From NCBI RefSeq assembly GCF_900105995.1, contig NZ_LT629785.1:558001-622000 (forward strand): a stretch of 64,000 nucleotides of DNA. Reading direction: 5' to 3'. The notes under the pieces are model-generated. The model worked only from the letters and a program-made list of their open reading frames with translations, did no database searches and had not been told where the DNA came from. Each line of letters starts with the position of its first letter. The stretch's first letter is position 1. Shown one piece after another: positions 50,206 through 58,909 of the stretch. This stretch comes from Pseudomonas pohangensis (GTDB lineage Bacteria > Pseudomonadota > Gammaproteobacteria > Pseudomonadales > Pseudomonadaceae). The position numbers were made by a program, and so were the translations under genes.

Positions 50206-50546
50206 TAAATTCTGCATGCTTTGTTTTCTTATTATTGGTCCGGGCTTGTTTGGTTTTTGTGTCACCCGTTTCCACAAGCCTGAGCTTGCGAAATAACCCC
50301 TAGGATCGGGAGTGAAGAGCAAACGGATTTCTTTGGGCGCTGACCGTGCCTTCTACTGCTCCATTTGCAACCAGTGTCTCAGCCACTCGAGTGGTCTTGT
50401 TGTCTGACTGGCTACGGAGCAAGCCTCAAAAGCGGCTCTTCCCCAAAAGAATCAGTTAGCTGCGGCTCCGCGTTGTTGTTCTTTTTGTGCTGGAGTCGAT
50501 ACGTATTGTTTTTATTGGTTTCTTGCAGCTTTTTATTCTTGTTGTG
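50186..50546 (-). ncRNA. crcZ: CrcZ small RNA (Hfq/Crc-sequestering)
   Basis: Non-coding RNA between cbrB and pcnB, the established location of crcZ in Pseudomonas. CrcZ binds Hfq (with Crc) and relieves catabolite repression. The minus strand contains clusters of the A-rich motif AAnAAnAA: AACAAGAATAAAA (50543-50531), AATAAAAA (within 50520-50507), AAGAACAACAAC (within 50485-50472) and AATAATAAGAAAAC (50236-50219 region). A sigma-54 promoter places the 5' end near 50546, and a UUCG hairpin at 50186-50205 may be the 3' end, giving ~360 nt against ~407 nt in P. aeruginosa. No coding frame is supported here. Confidence 0.87.
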
Positions 50547-50556
50547 CCAGAGATAA

Positions 50557-50572
50557 AGCACAGGGCGTGCCA
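50557..50572 (-). promoter_or_regulatory. Sigma-54 promoter of crcZ
   Basis: Minus-strand TGGCACGCCCTGTGCT fits the -24/-12 consensus (TGGCACG, N4-5, TGCT) with GG and GC at the right spacing. Transcription should start near 50546. No other sequence in the region fits as well. Confidence 0.85.
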
Positions 50573-50646
50573 TCTTTTGAAAATCCTTTTAAAACAGATA
50601 GTTATAAAATATGGCGGGATTTTATGACACTGAAATTAAGTCAGTT

Positions 50647-50728
50647 TGTTACCTGAGGTTGCGGAATTTGTTACTACGTATTTTTCACGGGTAACAGATC
50701 GGGCTGGCATGGGGGGAGGCAATGTTAC
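50647..50728 (-). promoter_or_regulatory. CbrB upstream activating sites for crcZ
   Basis: Four copies of the hexamer TGTTAC/GTAACA: 50647-50652, 50669-50674, 50691-50696 and 50723-50728. The middle two form a palindrome with a 16-bp spacer (50669-50696), centred about 136 bp upstream of the predicted crcZ start. TGTTAC/GTAACA sites are known CbrB targets in P. aeruginosa and P. putida, and the distance suits a sigma-54 activator. Confidence 0.8.
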
Positions 50729-50742
50729 CCGGGTGGCGGGCT

Positions 50743-52155
50743 TCAGGAGCTGGTAGCGCCCGTCTTGCGGCGGGGAATGCCAAGGCGCTGGCGGCGCTCC
50801 CAGAGACATTTGCGGCTAATGCCCAGCTTGCGCGCCAGTTCGGTTTCGGTCATGTGCTCCTGATGTTCGAGCACGAAATGCTGGAAGTAGTCTTCCAGTG
50901 ACAGGTCTTCGGCAGGATCGCTGTTGCCCGCTGCCGGGGATTTTTCCGCTGGCGGGTCCTGTGGCTCGTCCAGGTCATCCAGGGCGATATCAATGCCCAG
51001 CAAGTCGGCCGAGATTTCCGTGCCTTCGCAGAGAATCACCGAGCGCTCGATGGCGTTTTCCAGTTCGCGTACGTTGCCGGGCCAGCTATACAGGCGAATA
51101 GCCTGCTCGGCGAGGGCGGAGAAGCGCAGCTCGGGGCGTTCCATGACAGCGCTTTGCCGTGCCAGAAATGCCTGGGCTATTTCCATCACGTCGGCGCCGC
51201 GCTCGCGCAGAGCTGGCAGCTGCAGGGAAATCACATGCAGGCGGTAATACAGGTCTTCGCGAAACTGTCCGGTCTTTGCCAGGTTTTTCAGGTCGCGGTG
51301 GGTGGCCGCGATCAGACGTACATCCACCCGTTGCGATTGCACCGCACCTACCCGGCGAATTTCGCCATCCTGCAGCACGCGCAACAATCGGGCCTGGGCT
51401 TCGAGGGGCAGTTCGCCAATTTCGTCGAGGAACAGGGTGCCGCCGTCGGCAGCCTCTACCAGTCCGGCGCGCCCGGCGCTGGCGCCGGTGAACGAGCCTT
51501 TCTCATGGCCAAACAATTCGGACTCGATCAATGATTCGGGGATCGCTGCGCAGTTCACCGAAATCAGCGGTGCACGCGAGCGTTTGGACAGGTTGTGCAG
51601 GGCGCGCGCGACCAGTTCCTTGCCGGTGCCGGACTCGCCCTGAATCAGCACGTTGGAGCTGGTCGGTGCGACCTTGCGGATTTTTCCGTAGAGCGCCTGC
51701 ATGCCGGCGCTGGAGCCGATAATGCCGATTTCGCCATTATCGTCCCGGGCAGCAGTCGCCGGGTTTTCCGCCAGCTTTTCCGGCGTTTGGTTACGGGCTT
51801 TGTGTTGATGCTCGCGCAGGATGTGCGCCACGGCCTGGAGCATTTCATCGTGATCGAAGGGTTTGGCGATGTAGTCGACAGCGCCCATCTTCATCGAGTC
51901 GACAGCCGAGCGCAGGCTGGCATAGCTGGTCATGATCAGTACCGGCTTGCCTTGCGCCAGTTGAATCATCTCTGTTCCGGGCGCGCCGGGCAGGCGCAGA
52001 TCGCTGATGACGAGGTCAAAATCCGCCACGCTGAAGTTTTCCCGGGCCTCCTGAACGGAGCCCGCTTCGCTGATCTGGTACTGGTTGCGCTCAAGCAGAC
52101 GGCGCAAGGCAGATCGGATAATGGTTTCGTCTTCGACGATCAGGATGTGTGGCAT
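50743..52155 (-). CDS. cbrB: Sigma-54-dependent response regulator CbrB
   Basis: NtrC-family activator that, when phosphorylated by CbrA, turns on crcZ and catabolic genes. It has 470 residues. The receiver domain has phospho-acceptor Asp52 in VISDLRLPG. The AAA+ domain has Walker A GESGTGKE (173-180), the sigma-54-contacting loop GSFTGA (220-225; GAFTGA in most relatives), and Walker B LFLDEIGE. The C-terminal Fis-type HTH is [20 protein letters not shown] (about 438-457). It lies 119 bp downstream of cbrA, and its target crcZ follows directly. Confidence 0.97.
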   Translation of the reverse strand: MPHILIVEDETIIRSALRRLLERNQYQISEAGSVQEARENFSVADFDLVISDLRLPGAPGTEMIQLAQGKPVLIMTSYASLRSAVDSMKMGAVDYIAKPFDHDEMLQAVAHILREHQHKARNQTPEKLAENPATAARDDNGEIGIIGSSAGMQALYGKIRKVAPTSSNVLIQGESGTGKELVARALHNLSKRSRAPLISVNCAAIPESLIESELFGHEKGSFTGASAGRAGLVEAADGGTLFLDEIGELPLEAQARLLRVLQDGEIRRVGAVQSQRVDVRLIAATHRDLKNLAKTGQFREDLYYRLHVISLQLPALRERGADVMEIAQAFLARQSAVMERPELRFSALAEQAIRLYSWPGNVRELENAIERSVILCEGTEISADLLGIDIALDDLDEPQDPPAEKSPAAGNSDPAEDLSLEDYFQHFVLEHQEHMTETELARKLGISRKCLWERRQRLGIPRRKTGATSS

Positions 52156-52274
52156 TGTTTCAATTCTCTCGACGGTCTGTATGACGGTCCCAATCTTTGC
52201 AGTTCATCCGGCCGGTTGAGCAAGGCAACCCGGTTGGCCGATACGGTAGTTCAATCAGCGGCCTGGCTGGCGGT

Positions 52275-55229
52275 TCAATCCGGCGCAGCCTGTTCCACCG
52301 TGGCCTGAAATCTGGGTAGTGTCACCCGAAAGCGCGTGCCGCGTTGCTTGAGTGAGTCCAGGGGACTGTCGATGGCAATCTGTCCATAATGCTCTTCCAC
52401 AATCGAATAGACCAGCGCCAGACCCAGCCCGGTGCCCCGGCCAGGGTCCTTGGTGGTGAAAAAGGGCTCGAACAAACGTCCCGCGATCTCCTTGGAGATG
52501 CCGCTGCCTTCGTCCTCCACGGCCAGCTCGATCTGATGCTCGGTAGCGCTGGTGCTGACGCGGATGGTGCCGCCCGGTAAAGAAGCATCGCGGGCGTTGC
52601 TCAACAGGTTGATCAGGATCTGCGCAATCCGCTGCGGGTCGCCCTTGATCCAGTGCTCGGGGTCGCACAGGTTGAAAAACTCGACATCCACGCTTTCGCG
52701 GTTCAGCGAAAGCAGGGCAATTGCTTCCTTGGCAACATTCGCCAGGCACACCGGCTCTTCTACCTGCTGCTGCGGGCCGGCATGGGCAAAGCTCATCAGC
52801 GACTGCACGATCCGCGAAATTCGCTGGGTCTGCTCGACTATCTGGCTGCTGATCTCCGTCACCTCGGCGTCCTCTTCATGCTCATAGCGCAGGTTCTGCG
52901 CCAGGCAGGCGATACCGGTGACCGGATTGCCGATCTCGTGTGCCACCCCGGCGGCGAGCCGGCCAATGGACGCCAGACGTTCGGAGTGCACCAGCTTGTC
53001 TTCAAGCAGGTGGGTATCGGTGAGGTCTTCCAGCAGAATTACCAGGCCGCTGTGCTCCGGTGCCAGTGGCTCGTTGATGACTGCCTTGCGCAGATTCAGC
53101 CAGCGCAACTGCCCGTGTATCTCCAGGTGTTGCTTGTGCAGGTGCTCGATACGCAATTCGACAAAGCCTTGCAGCAGGTTGCGCCAGGGCTCGTCAATGG
53201 AGTCCAGGCGCGAGCCGACAACGTTCTCTGAAGGAATGCCGGTCAGTTCCTCCATGGCCCGGTTCCACATGAGAATTTCCCGGTCCTTGGCCAGCGAGCA
53301 GACGCCCAGCGGCAGCTCCTGCAGTGTCTGCCGGTGATAGCGGCGCAGTGCGTCCAGCTCGGCAGCAAGACCGGTCAGGCGTGAGCGGTAATCTTCCAGA
53401 CGGTTCTCGATGAACTGGATGTCTTCGCTGGCCGAGCCCTCGGGGCCGGATTTGTAGGGCAGGAAGGTGTTGATCATGTCCTGCGCTACGCTCGGTCCCA
53501 TCAGTCCGGAGAGGTTGGCTTCGAGGCGGTCACGCAGCCTGCGCAGGGCATAGGGCCGGCTTTCATCGAAAGGCAGGTGCAGATCGCGCAGGGCCTGCTC
53601 CACTTCGCGCTGGGCAATGATGGCGCCCAGTGGCTTGCTCAGTTCGCTGGCAAATTCCTGCGGTGACAGGGCTTGCAGCTCCCGCCGCTGCGGCCGGCTG
53701 ACATTGTTCAGGGTGCAGGCGGCGGCCGCGCCGGCCTCTTCCGCGCTGGTTTTGCTGAACAATGAAACCAGCGCAAACACCAGCACATTGGCCGCCAGTG
53801 CGCCAATGGCGGTCAGGTGCCAGTTGTCGTCGTTCAGCGTCATGCGCATATCCAGCACGAGCAAGGCGATGTTCCCGGACTGGTCGAGCAGCGGCCACAG
53901 ATTGCCGGCCAGCCAGATGCCCATGCCGGTCAGCAGCCCGGCAATGAAACCCTGGCGGTTCGCCGCCTGCCAGTACAGCAGCGCCAGCACACCGGGGAGA
54001 AACTGCAGGGTGGCGACGAAAGCGCTCAGCCCCAGTGCACTCAAGGCCTGTTTATTATCGAACAGCAGGTAAAAGCCATAGCCGCTGAGGATGATCAGGA
54101 TGATCAGGGCGCGGCGCGTCCATTTCAGCCAGCGGTAGATGTTGCCATTGGCCGGCGGCTGGTAGAGCGGCAGGAGCAGATGGTTGAGGGCCATGCCGGA
54201 GAGTGCCAGGGTCAGCACGATAATCAGTCCGCTGGCGGCTGAGAGGCCGCCGACATAGGCCAGCAGGGTCAGCAGCCTGCTTGTGGAGGCGACGCTGATG
54301 CCGATCGCGTAGTACTCCGGTGCCGTGTTCGCCTGCAGGTGCAGACCGGCCCACAGAATCGGTGGTACGGCCAGCGCCATCAGCAGCAGAAACAGTGGCA
54401 GTCCCCAGCTTGCGGTGCCGAGGGCGCGCGGATGCAGGTTCTCGCTGAAGATCATGTGGAACATATGCGGCATGACCACCGCCGAGGCGAAGAAAACCAG
54501 CAGCAGGGTGCGCCACGCGCCATCTTCAACTGGCGTACGCATGTGCTCGAGTACGTTCTGATTCATGTTCAGCCACAGCTCGAGTCGCTCCAGACCGCCA
54601 AACACGCCGTAGATGGCATAGAGCGCAATGGCCGCAATGGCTACCAGCTTGACCACGGACTCGAAGGCAATGGCGAACACCAGCCCTGCATGCTTTTCCC
54701 GTGCGGCAATATGGCGTGAGCCGAACAGAATGGTGAACAGTGCGATAAGTGCGCAGAACGCCAGCGCCACTGTTTCCTGCACCGGTTCCCGGGTCAGGAT
54801 GCCGACGGTATCGGCGACTGCCTTGATCTGCAGGGCCAGCAGCGGCAGTACGCCAAGCAGGGTGAACAGGGCGGTCAGCGCGCCGGCCCAGGTGCTGCGG
54901 AAACGAAAGGCGAACAGGTCGGCCAGCGAGGCCAGCTGGTAGGTACGGGTGATGCGCAGGATCGGCTGCAGCATGACCGGCGTGAGCATGAAGGCGCCGG
55001 CCACTCCCATGTAGTAAGCCAGAAAGCCGTAGCCGTACTGCTGGGCCAGGGCGATCGAGCCATAAAAAGCCCAGGCACTGGCGTAAACCCCGAGCGACAG
55101 TGTGTAGATCGCCGGGTGGTGCACGATTTTTTGCGGGACGAAACCCCGTTCGCAGAGCCAGGCTACGCCAAACAGGGTCAGCAGATAGCTGACGCTGACC
55201 AGTAACAGCTGGCCGAAACTAAAGCTCAT
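52275..55229 (-). CDS. cbrA: Sensor histidine kinase CbrA with sodium/solute symporter domain
   Basis: Membrane kinase of the CbrAB system governing carbon/nitrogen balance. It has 984 residues from ATG 55229 (MSFSFGQLLL); an ATG two codons upstream is also possible. The N-terminal half (about 1-480) has some 13 transmembrane helices of the SSS (SLC5-like) transporter family. A linker and PAS domain (about 600-740) follow, then HisKA with phospho-acceptor His764 in GVAHEIGNPVTG, and an HATPase_c domain (LINLLSNARDA, DEGSGI, GRGTGLGLAL). It overlaps the upstream small gene cbrX, indicating translational coupling. SSS-kinase fusions of this type characterise CbrA. Confidence 0.97.
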   Translation of the reverse strand: MSFSFGQLLLVSVSYLLTLFGVAWLCERGFVPQKIVHHPAIYTLSLGVYASAWAFYGSIALAQQYGYGFLAYYMGVAGAFMLTPVMLQPILRITRTYQLASLADLFAFRFRSTWAGALTALFTLLGVLPLLALQIKAVADTVGILTREPVQETVALAFCALIALFTILFGSRHIAAREKHAGLVFAIAFESVVKLVAIAAIALYAIYGVFGGLERLELWLNMNQNVLEHMRTPVEDGAWRTLLLVFFASAVVMPHMFHMIFSENLHPRALGTASWGLPLFLLLMALAVPPILWAGLHLQANTAPEYYAIGISVASTSRLLTLLAYVGGLSAASGLIIVLTLALSGMALNHLLLPLYQPPANGNIYRWLKWTRRALIILIILSGYGFYLLFDNKQALSALGLSAFVATLQFLPGVLALLYWQAANRQGFIAGLLTGMGIWLAGNLWPLLDQSGNIALLVLDMRMTLNDDNWHLTAIGALAANVLVFALVSLFSKTSAEEAGAAAACTLNNVSRPQRRELQALSPQEFASELSKPLGAIIAQREVEQALRDLHLPFDESRPYALRRLRDRLEANLSGLMGPSVAQDMINTFLPYKSGPEGSASEDIQFIENRLEDYRSRLTGLAAELDALRRYHRQTLQELPLGVCSLAKDREILMWNRAMEELTGIPSENVVGSRLDSIDEPWRNLLQGFVELRIEHLHKQHLEIHGQLRWLNLRKAVINEPLAPEHSGLVILLEDLTDTHLLEDKLVHSERLASIGRLAAGVAHEIGNPVTGIACLAQNLRYEHEEDAEVTEISSQIVEQTQRISRIVQSLMSFAHAGPQQQVEEPVCLANVAKEAIALLSLNRESVDVEFFNLCDPEHWIKGDPQRIAQILINLLSNARDASLPGGTIRVSTSATEHQIELAVEDEGSGISKEIAGRLFEPFFTTKDPGRGTGLGLALVYSIVEEHYGQIAIDSPLDSLKQRGTRFRVTLPRFQATVEQAAPD

Positions 55230-55395
55230 CGGCATCGTTCTGCCTCTGCAGCACGCAGGTCGCCAGAATCAGTATCAGCCACAACAAATAGGGCCGGTAC
55301 CAGACACTACCGATACTCGCCCACCAGTCGACGATGGCGGGAGAGAACAGATAGATGCCCACTGCCAGTAGCAGGACCAGTCGGTAGATTTGCAT
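55219..55395 (-). CDS. cbrX: Small membrane protein CbrX, overlapping cbrA
   Basis: A 58-residue hydrophobic protein from ATG 55395 (MQIYRLVLLL) with two predicted transmembrane helices (about 4-20 and 33-50). It overlaps the start of cbrA by 11 bases, so cbrA is probably translated by coupling. A short gene called cbrX occupies this place in P. putida; I use the symbol for that position and size. Its biochemical role is unknown. A longer frame to 55446 would add 17 residues without hydrophobic character. Confidence 0.75.
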   Translation of the reverse strand: MQIYRLVLLLAVGIYLFSPAIVDWWASIGSVWYRPYLLWLILILATCVLQRQNDADEL

Positions 55396-55509
55396 GGGTG
55401 CTCTCGGATGGGCGTTCAGCCGATGGTAGCGGAAGCAGCAGGGCACAAGCCAGACACCGCTTTCAGTCGGAGGATGCAGCAGGGACGGTTGCCGGGAGGT
55501 TACAGCCGT

Positions 55510-56397
55510 TCAGCGCAACTGTTGTTCCGCCAGATGGAGCTGGCGCGGAATGCGTTCAGCCTGCCAGTGGCTCGTGCCCCAGACAAGAGTTTCCTGCGCG
55601 GTTGCCTGGTCCAGACCAGCCGGCGGCTGCTGGCCGAGGGCGCGCAGGGCACGACAGAGTTGCGCGGCGGCTGCGGCGGCCGGCAGGGCTGGCGAGCGAA
55701 ACGATTTGCCCAGCTTGTTGCCATCGGCCTGCACGATCAGTGGTACATGCAGATAGCGTGGTTGCGGCAGGCCGAGCAGTTCCTGCAGATACAGCTGGCG
55801 CGGCGTCGAGTCGAGCAGGTCGGCACCACGCACGATGTCGGTCATGCCCTGCCAGGCGTCGTCGAGCACCACGGCCAGCTGATAGGCATACAGCCCGTCA
55901 CGCCGGCGGATGACGAAATCACCCACGTCACGAGCCAGATGCTGCCGATAAAAACCCTGCACGCGATCGGTAAAGTGATATTCCAGCTCGGGCACGCGAA
56001 TGCGGATGGCCGCGCCGGCGACTGCGTGGTTGGCGTTGCGACAGGTGCCCGGATAGATGCCGCCATGCCCTTCAAGCTGTTTGCGCGAGCAGGTGCAGGC
56101 ATAGGCCAGGCCCTGGGCGAGCAGGTGCTGGACGACCTCCTGGTAAGCGTTATGCCGTTCACTCTGGAGCAGCACGGCGCCGTCCCACTCAAAGCCGCAG
56201 GCTTCCAGGCTGCGCAGGATTTCGTCGCGGGCGCCGGGAATTTCCCGTGGCGGGTCGAGGTCTTCCATGCGCAGCAGCCACTGGCCGCCGACGCTGCGGG
56301 CGTCGAGGTAGGACGCCAGCGCAGCGACCAGCGAACCGAAGTGCAGGTAGCCGCTGGGGGTGGGGGCGAAGCGGCCGATATAAGGGGGGGTGGTCAT
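55510..56397 (-). CDS. gluQ: Glutamyl-Q tRNA(Asp) synthetase
   Basis: Truncated glutamyl-tRNA synthetase paralogue that attaches glutamate to queuosine of tRNA-Asp. It has 295 residues from ATG 56397 (MTTPPYIGRFAPTPSGYLHFG). The HIGH motif appears as HFGS and the KMSKS counterpart as NKLGKS. The zinc site CTCSRKQL...YPGTC (about 100-118) is present, and the anticodon-binding domain of GltX is absent, as in the family. In pseudomonads it follows dksA; here a palindromic repeat element separates the two. Confidence 0.95.
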   Translation of the reverse strand: MTTPPYIGRFAPTPSGYLHFGSLVAALASYLDARSVGGQWLLRMEDLDPPREIPGARDEILRSLEACGFEWDGAVLLQSERHNAYQEVVQHLLAQGLAYACTCSRKQLEGHGGIYPGTCRNANHAVAGAAIRIRVPELEYHFTDRVQGFYRQHLARDVGDFVIRRRDGLYAYQLAVVLDDAWQGMTDIVRGADLLDSTPRQLYLQELLGLPQPRYLHVPLIVQADGNKLGKSFRSPALPAAAAAAQLCRALRALGQQPPAGLDQATAQETLVWGTSHWQAERIPRQLHLAEQQLR

Positions 56398-56459
56398 GAG
56401 CTGATTGTTCCGTGCTGGCGCGGGTGACGGTAAGTTTCGCCACACTTTCCACGGCACTG

Positions 56460-56995
56460 GGCTACAGGTTGCGCCTTGCACGGCGCCTCACTTTTCTTGT
56501 TTGCCCAAGAAAAGTAAGCAAAAGAAGGGCACCCGACATACGGCCCATCACTTCGCTGCGCTACGTTCCGGGTTCGTTCGCTCCATCGGCGCTCCAGGGG
56601 CACGCCGCGAAGGGCCGTCCCTGGCCCATCGCGGCTCTCGCGACATCCATGTCGCTCAACCCCTTCCACACCGATTCCGCTCACCCTCCTGACGGGACTC
56701 TCAGTTCGTGCAGCCTTGAAGCACTTTTGTTTCAGGCGTACGCAAAAGATGCGGTGTGTCCTCCTGTCCCCATCAGCAGGCCAAACGGAGGTGCCGTGCA
56801 GAGGGGCATTTGGCATGGATGCCAAATGAGGAACGATGGGCCATGGATGGCCCTTCGAGACGACCCTCGGAACGGTACCGCAGTGAGGGAAGTCGAGCGC
56901 AGCGAGACCCGGATGCCGGGGTGTGTTTCTTTTGCTTACTTTGCTTTGCACAAGCAAAGAAAAGTGAGGCGCCGTGCAAGGCGCAACCTGTAGCC
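56460..56995. mobile_element. ~536-bp palindromic repeat element (MITE-like) between dksA and gluQ
   Basis: Both ends begin GGCTACAGGTTGCGCCTTGC and are identical in inverted orientation for ~39 bp. Each is followed by its own small hairpin (CTTTTCTTG/CAAGAAAAG near 56491-56514; CTTTGCTT/AAGCAAAG near 56942-56960) and the shared block AAGTAAGCAAAAGAA. Inside, 56608-56631 and 56834-56857 match at 22 of 24 bases in inverted orientation, so the palindrome covers nearly the whole element, with its centre near 56730. No transposase is encoded; short frames on both strands lack ribosome-binding sites. I recall similar non-coding repeats from Pseudomonas and xanthomonad genomes, often misannotated as hypothetical proteins. 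No clear target-site duplication was found. Confidence 0.75.
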
Positions 56996-57065
56996 ACAGG
57001 CCGAGGAAAGCGATTCGATCTTGCACGGTCTTCAGGCCAGTCAAAAGCAAACCCCACAAATGAAG

Positions 57066-57085
57066 CGGGGCGCCGAAGCGCCCCG
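57066..57085 (-). terminator. UUCG-capped hairpin after dksA
   Basis: Minus-strand CGGGGCGC-TTCG-GCGCCCCG, a perfect 8-bp stem starting 8 bases after the dksA stop, followed by a moderately T-rich sequence. It is likely the dksA terminator and would limit read-through into gluQ. Confidence 0.75.
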
Positions 57086-57093
57086 TGGGTGGG

Positions 57094-57537
57094 TCAGGAA
57101 CCCAGTTGTTTCTCTTTGATTTCTGCCAGCGTCTTGCAATCGATGCACATGGTCGCTGTCGGGCGGGCTTCCAGGCGACGGATGCCGATCTCCACACCGC
57201 AGGAATCACACCAGCCGTATTCGTTGTCTTCAACCAGCTGCAGGGTCTGGTCGATCTTCTTGATCAGCTTGCGCTCGCGGTCACGGGCGCGCAGTTCCAG
57301 GCTGAACTCTTCTTCCTGGCTGGCGCGGTCGGCCGGATCGGGGAAATTGGCGGCCTCGTCCTGCATGTGATGCACGGTGCGGTCTACTTCCTGCATCAGT
57401 TCGAGCTTCCACTGTTGCAGAATGCTGGTGAAATGCGCGCGCATCCGCTCACCCATGTATTCCTCGCCCTTTTTCTCTTTATAGGGTGCAGGACCTGAAG
57501 TCAGCAGCGTGTTCTTGGCTTTTTCTTTGGTGGGCAT
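57094..57537 (-). CDS. dksA: RNA polymerase-binding transcription factor DksA
   Basis: Binds the RNA polymerase secondary channel and acts with ppGpp in the stringent response. It has 147 residues. A coiled coil (about 30-105) carries the acidic tip with Asp67 and Asp70 (NFPDPADRASQEEEF). The zinc finger has four cysteines, Cys110, Cys113, Cys131 and Cys134, so this is the zinc-containing form and not DksA2. It is divergent from the aminotransferase gene, with 190 bp between, where both promoters must lie. Confidence 0.98.
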   Translation of the reverse strand: MPTKEKAKNTLLTSGPAPYKEKKGEEYMGERMRAHFTSILQQWKLELMQEVDRTVHHMQDEAANFPDPADRASQEEEFSLELRARDRERKLIKKIDQTLQLVEDNEYGWCDSCGVEIGIRRLEARPTATMCIDCKTLAEIKEKQLGS

Positions 57538-57727
57538 GGATTAAGCGCCTCTCACTTTTTCTAATTCACTGCGCAGGAAAATCCCCGAAGATAGCGAGGG
57601 CCCTGCGATTGCAAGCGCGCGAAATTAGCAGATCGAACCGCTAAGCGCTACTGCCGGTTGTCGTCGTTGCTGGTCTGGCGTGCCGGCTTGGGTAGAATCG
57701 CAGCCTGAATCACACAAGGATAGGCCA

Positions 57728-58909
57728 ATGTCCCGGGTATACAGCGCACGCAGTCGTGCCATAGAACCTTTTCATGTCATGGCACTGCTGGCACGGGCCA
57801 ACGAGTTGCAGGCTGCCGGGCATGATCTGATCCATCTGGAGATCGGCGAGCCGGACTTCAGCAGCGCCGCGCCGATCATTGCCGCCGGCCAGGATGCGCT
57901 GGCTGCAGGGCATACGCGCTACACCGCCGCGCGCGGCTTGCCGCAATTGCGCGAGGCGATTGCCGGGTTCTATGCCGAGCGCTATCACCACCCGGTCGAC
58001 CCGCAGCGTATCCTGATTACCCCCGGCGGCTCGGGCGCACTGCTGCTGGCCAGCAGTCTGCTGGTCGATCCGGGCAAGCACTGGCTGATGGCGGATCCCG
58101 GCTATCCGTGCAACCGGCACTTCCTGCGCCTGATCGAAGCGTCGGCGCAACTGGTGCCGGTCGGGGTGGCGGAGCGCTACCAGCTCAATCCGCAGCTGAT
58201 CAATCAGCACTGGAACAGCAACAGTGTCGGCGCGCTGGTGGCGTCACCGGCCAATCCGACCGGTACTTTGCTGAGCCGGAAAGAGCTGGCGGCACTTTCA
58301 GCCAGCCTCAAGCTGCGTGGTGGTCATCTGGTGGTGGACGAGATCTACCACGGGCTGACCTATGGCTGTGATGCCGCCAGCGTGCTGGAAGTGGATGACG
58401 ATGCCTTCGTGCTCAACAGCTTCTCCAAGTATTTCGGCATGACCGGCTGGCGAATTGGCTGGCTGGTCGCGCCGCCGGATGCGGTGGCTGATCTGGAAAA
58501 GCTCGCACAGAATCTCTATATCAGTGCGCCGAGCGTGGCCCAGTACGCTGCGCTGGCGTGTTTTCAGCCGGCGACCCTGGCGATTCTGGAGCGGCGCCGG
58601 CACGAGTTTGCCCAGCGCCGCGACTACCTGCTGCCGGCCCTGCGCGAACTGGGCTTCAGGATTGCCGTCGAGCCGCAGGGTGCCTTCTACCTGTACGCGG
58701 ATATTTCCGCCTTCGGTGGCGATGCCCAGGCTTTCTGCCGGCACTTCCTGGAAACCGAATACGTGGCCTTTACCCCTGGTCTGGACTTTGGCCAGCACAG
58801 GGCCGGTCAGCATGTGCGCTTTGCCTATACGCAGAACCTGCAGCGCCTGCAGCAGGCCGTCGAACGCATTGCCCGTGGCCTGAAAAGCTGGCGTCCCGAT
58901 GCGCTTTGA
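57728..58909 (+). CDS. Pyridoxal-phosphate aminotransferase, class I/II
   Basis: Fold-type I aminotransferase of 393 residues from ATG 57728 ([10 protein letters not shown]) with AAGGA seven bases upstream. The PLP lysine is Lys234 in [16 protein letters not shown], Asp204 pairs with the ring nitrogen (VVDEIYHG), Asn176 is in SPANPTG, and a C-terminal Arg would bind the substrate carboxylate. It resembles aspartate/alanine aminotransferase-like proteins. The substrate cannot be decided from motifs. An ortholog divergent from dksA is usual in Pseudomonas. It overlaps sfsA by 11 bases. Confidence 0.93.
   Translation: MSRVYSARSRAIEPFHVMALLARANELQAAGHDLIHLEIGEPDFSSAAPIIAAGQDALAAGHTRYTAARGLPQLREAIAGFYAERYHHPVDPQRILITPGGSGALLLASSLLVDPGKHWLMADPGYPCNRHFLRLIEASAQLVPVGVAERYQLNPQLINQHWNSNSVGALVASPANPTGTLLSRKELAALSASLKLRGGHLVVDEIYHGLTYGCDAASVLEVDDDAFVLNSFSKYFGMTGWRIGWLVAPPDAVADLEKLAQNLYISAPSVAQYAALACFQPATLAILERRRHEFAQRRDYLLPALRELGFRIAVEPQGAFYLYADISAFGGDAQAFCRHFLETEYVAFTPGLDFGQHRAGQHVRFAYTQNLQRLQQAVERIARGLKSWRPDAL

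Noticed and set aside
50066..50275. Upstream extension of pcnB by 70 codons
   Set aside because: The extension translates the 3' part of the crcZ sRNA and its hairpin and has no similarity to poly(A) polymerases.
50541..50555. A second TGGCAC box (minus-strand CTGGCACAACAAGAA) just after the crcZ sigma-54 promoter
   Set aside because: It lacks the GC pair at -12; the box at 50557-50572 has both elements at correct spacing and places the start right at this point.
56394..57233. Frames of 95, 193 and 279 codons within the repeat element between gluQ and dksA
   Set aside because: They exist on both strands over the same palindromic DNA, run across the inverted ends, and one runs into dksA; this is non-coding repeat sequence.
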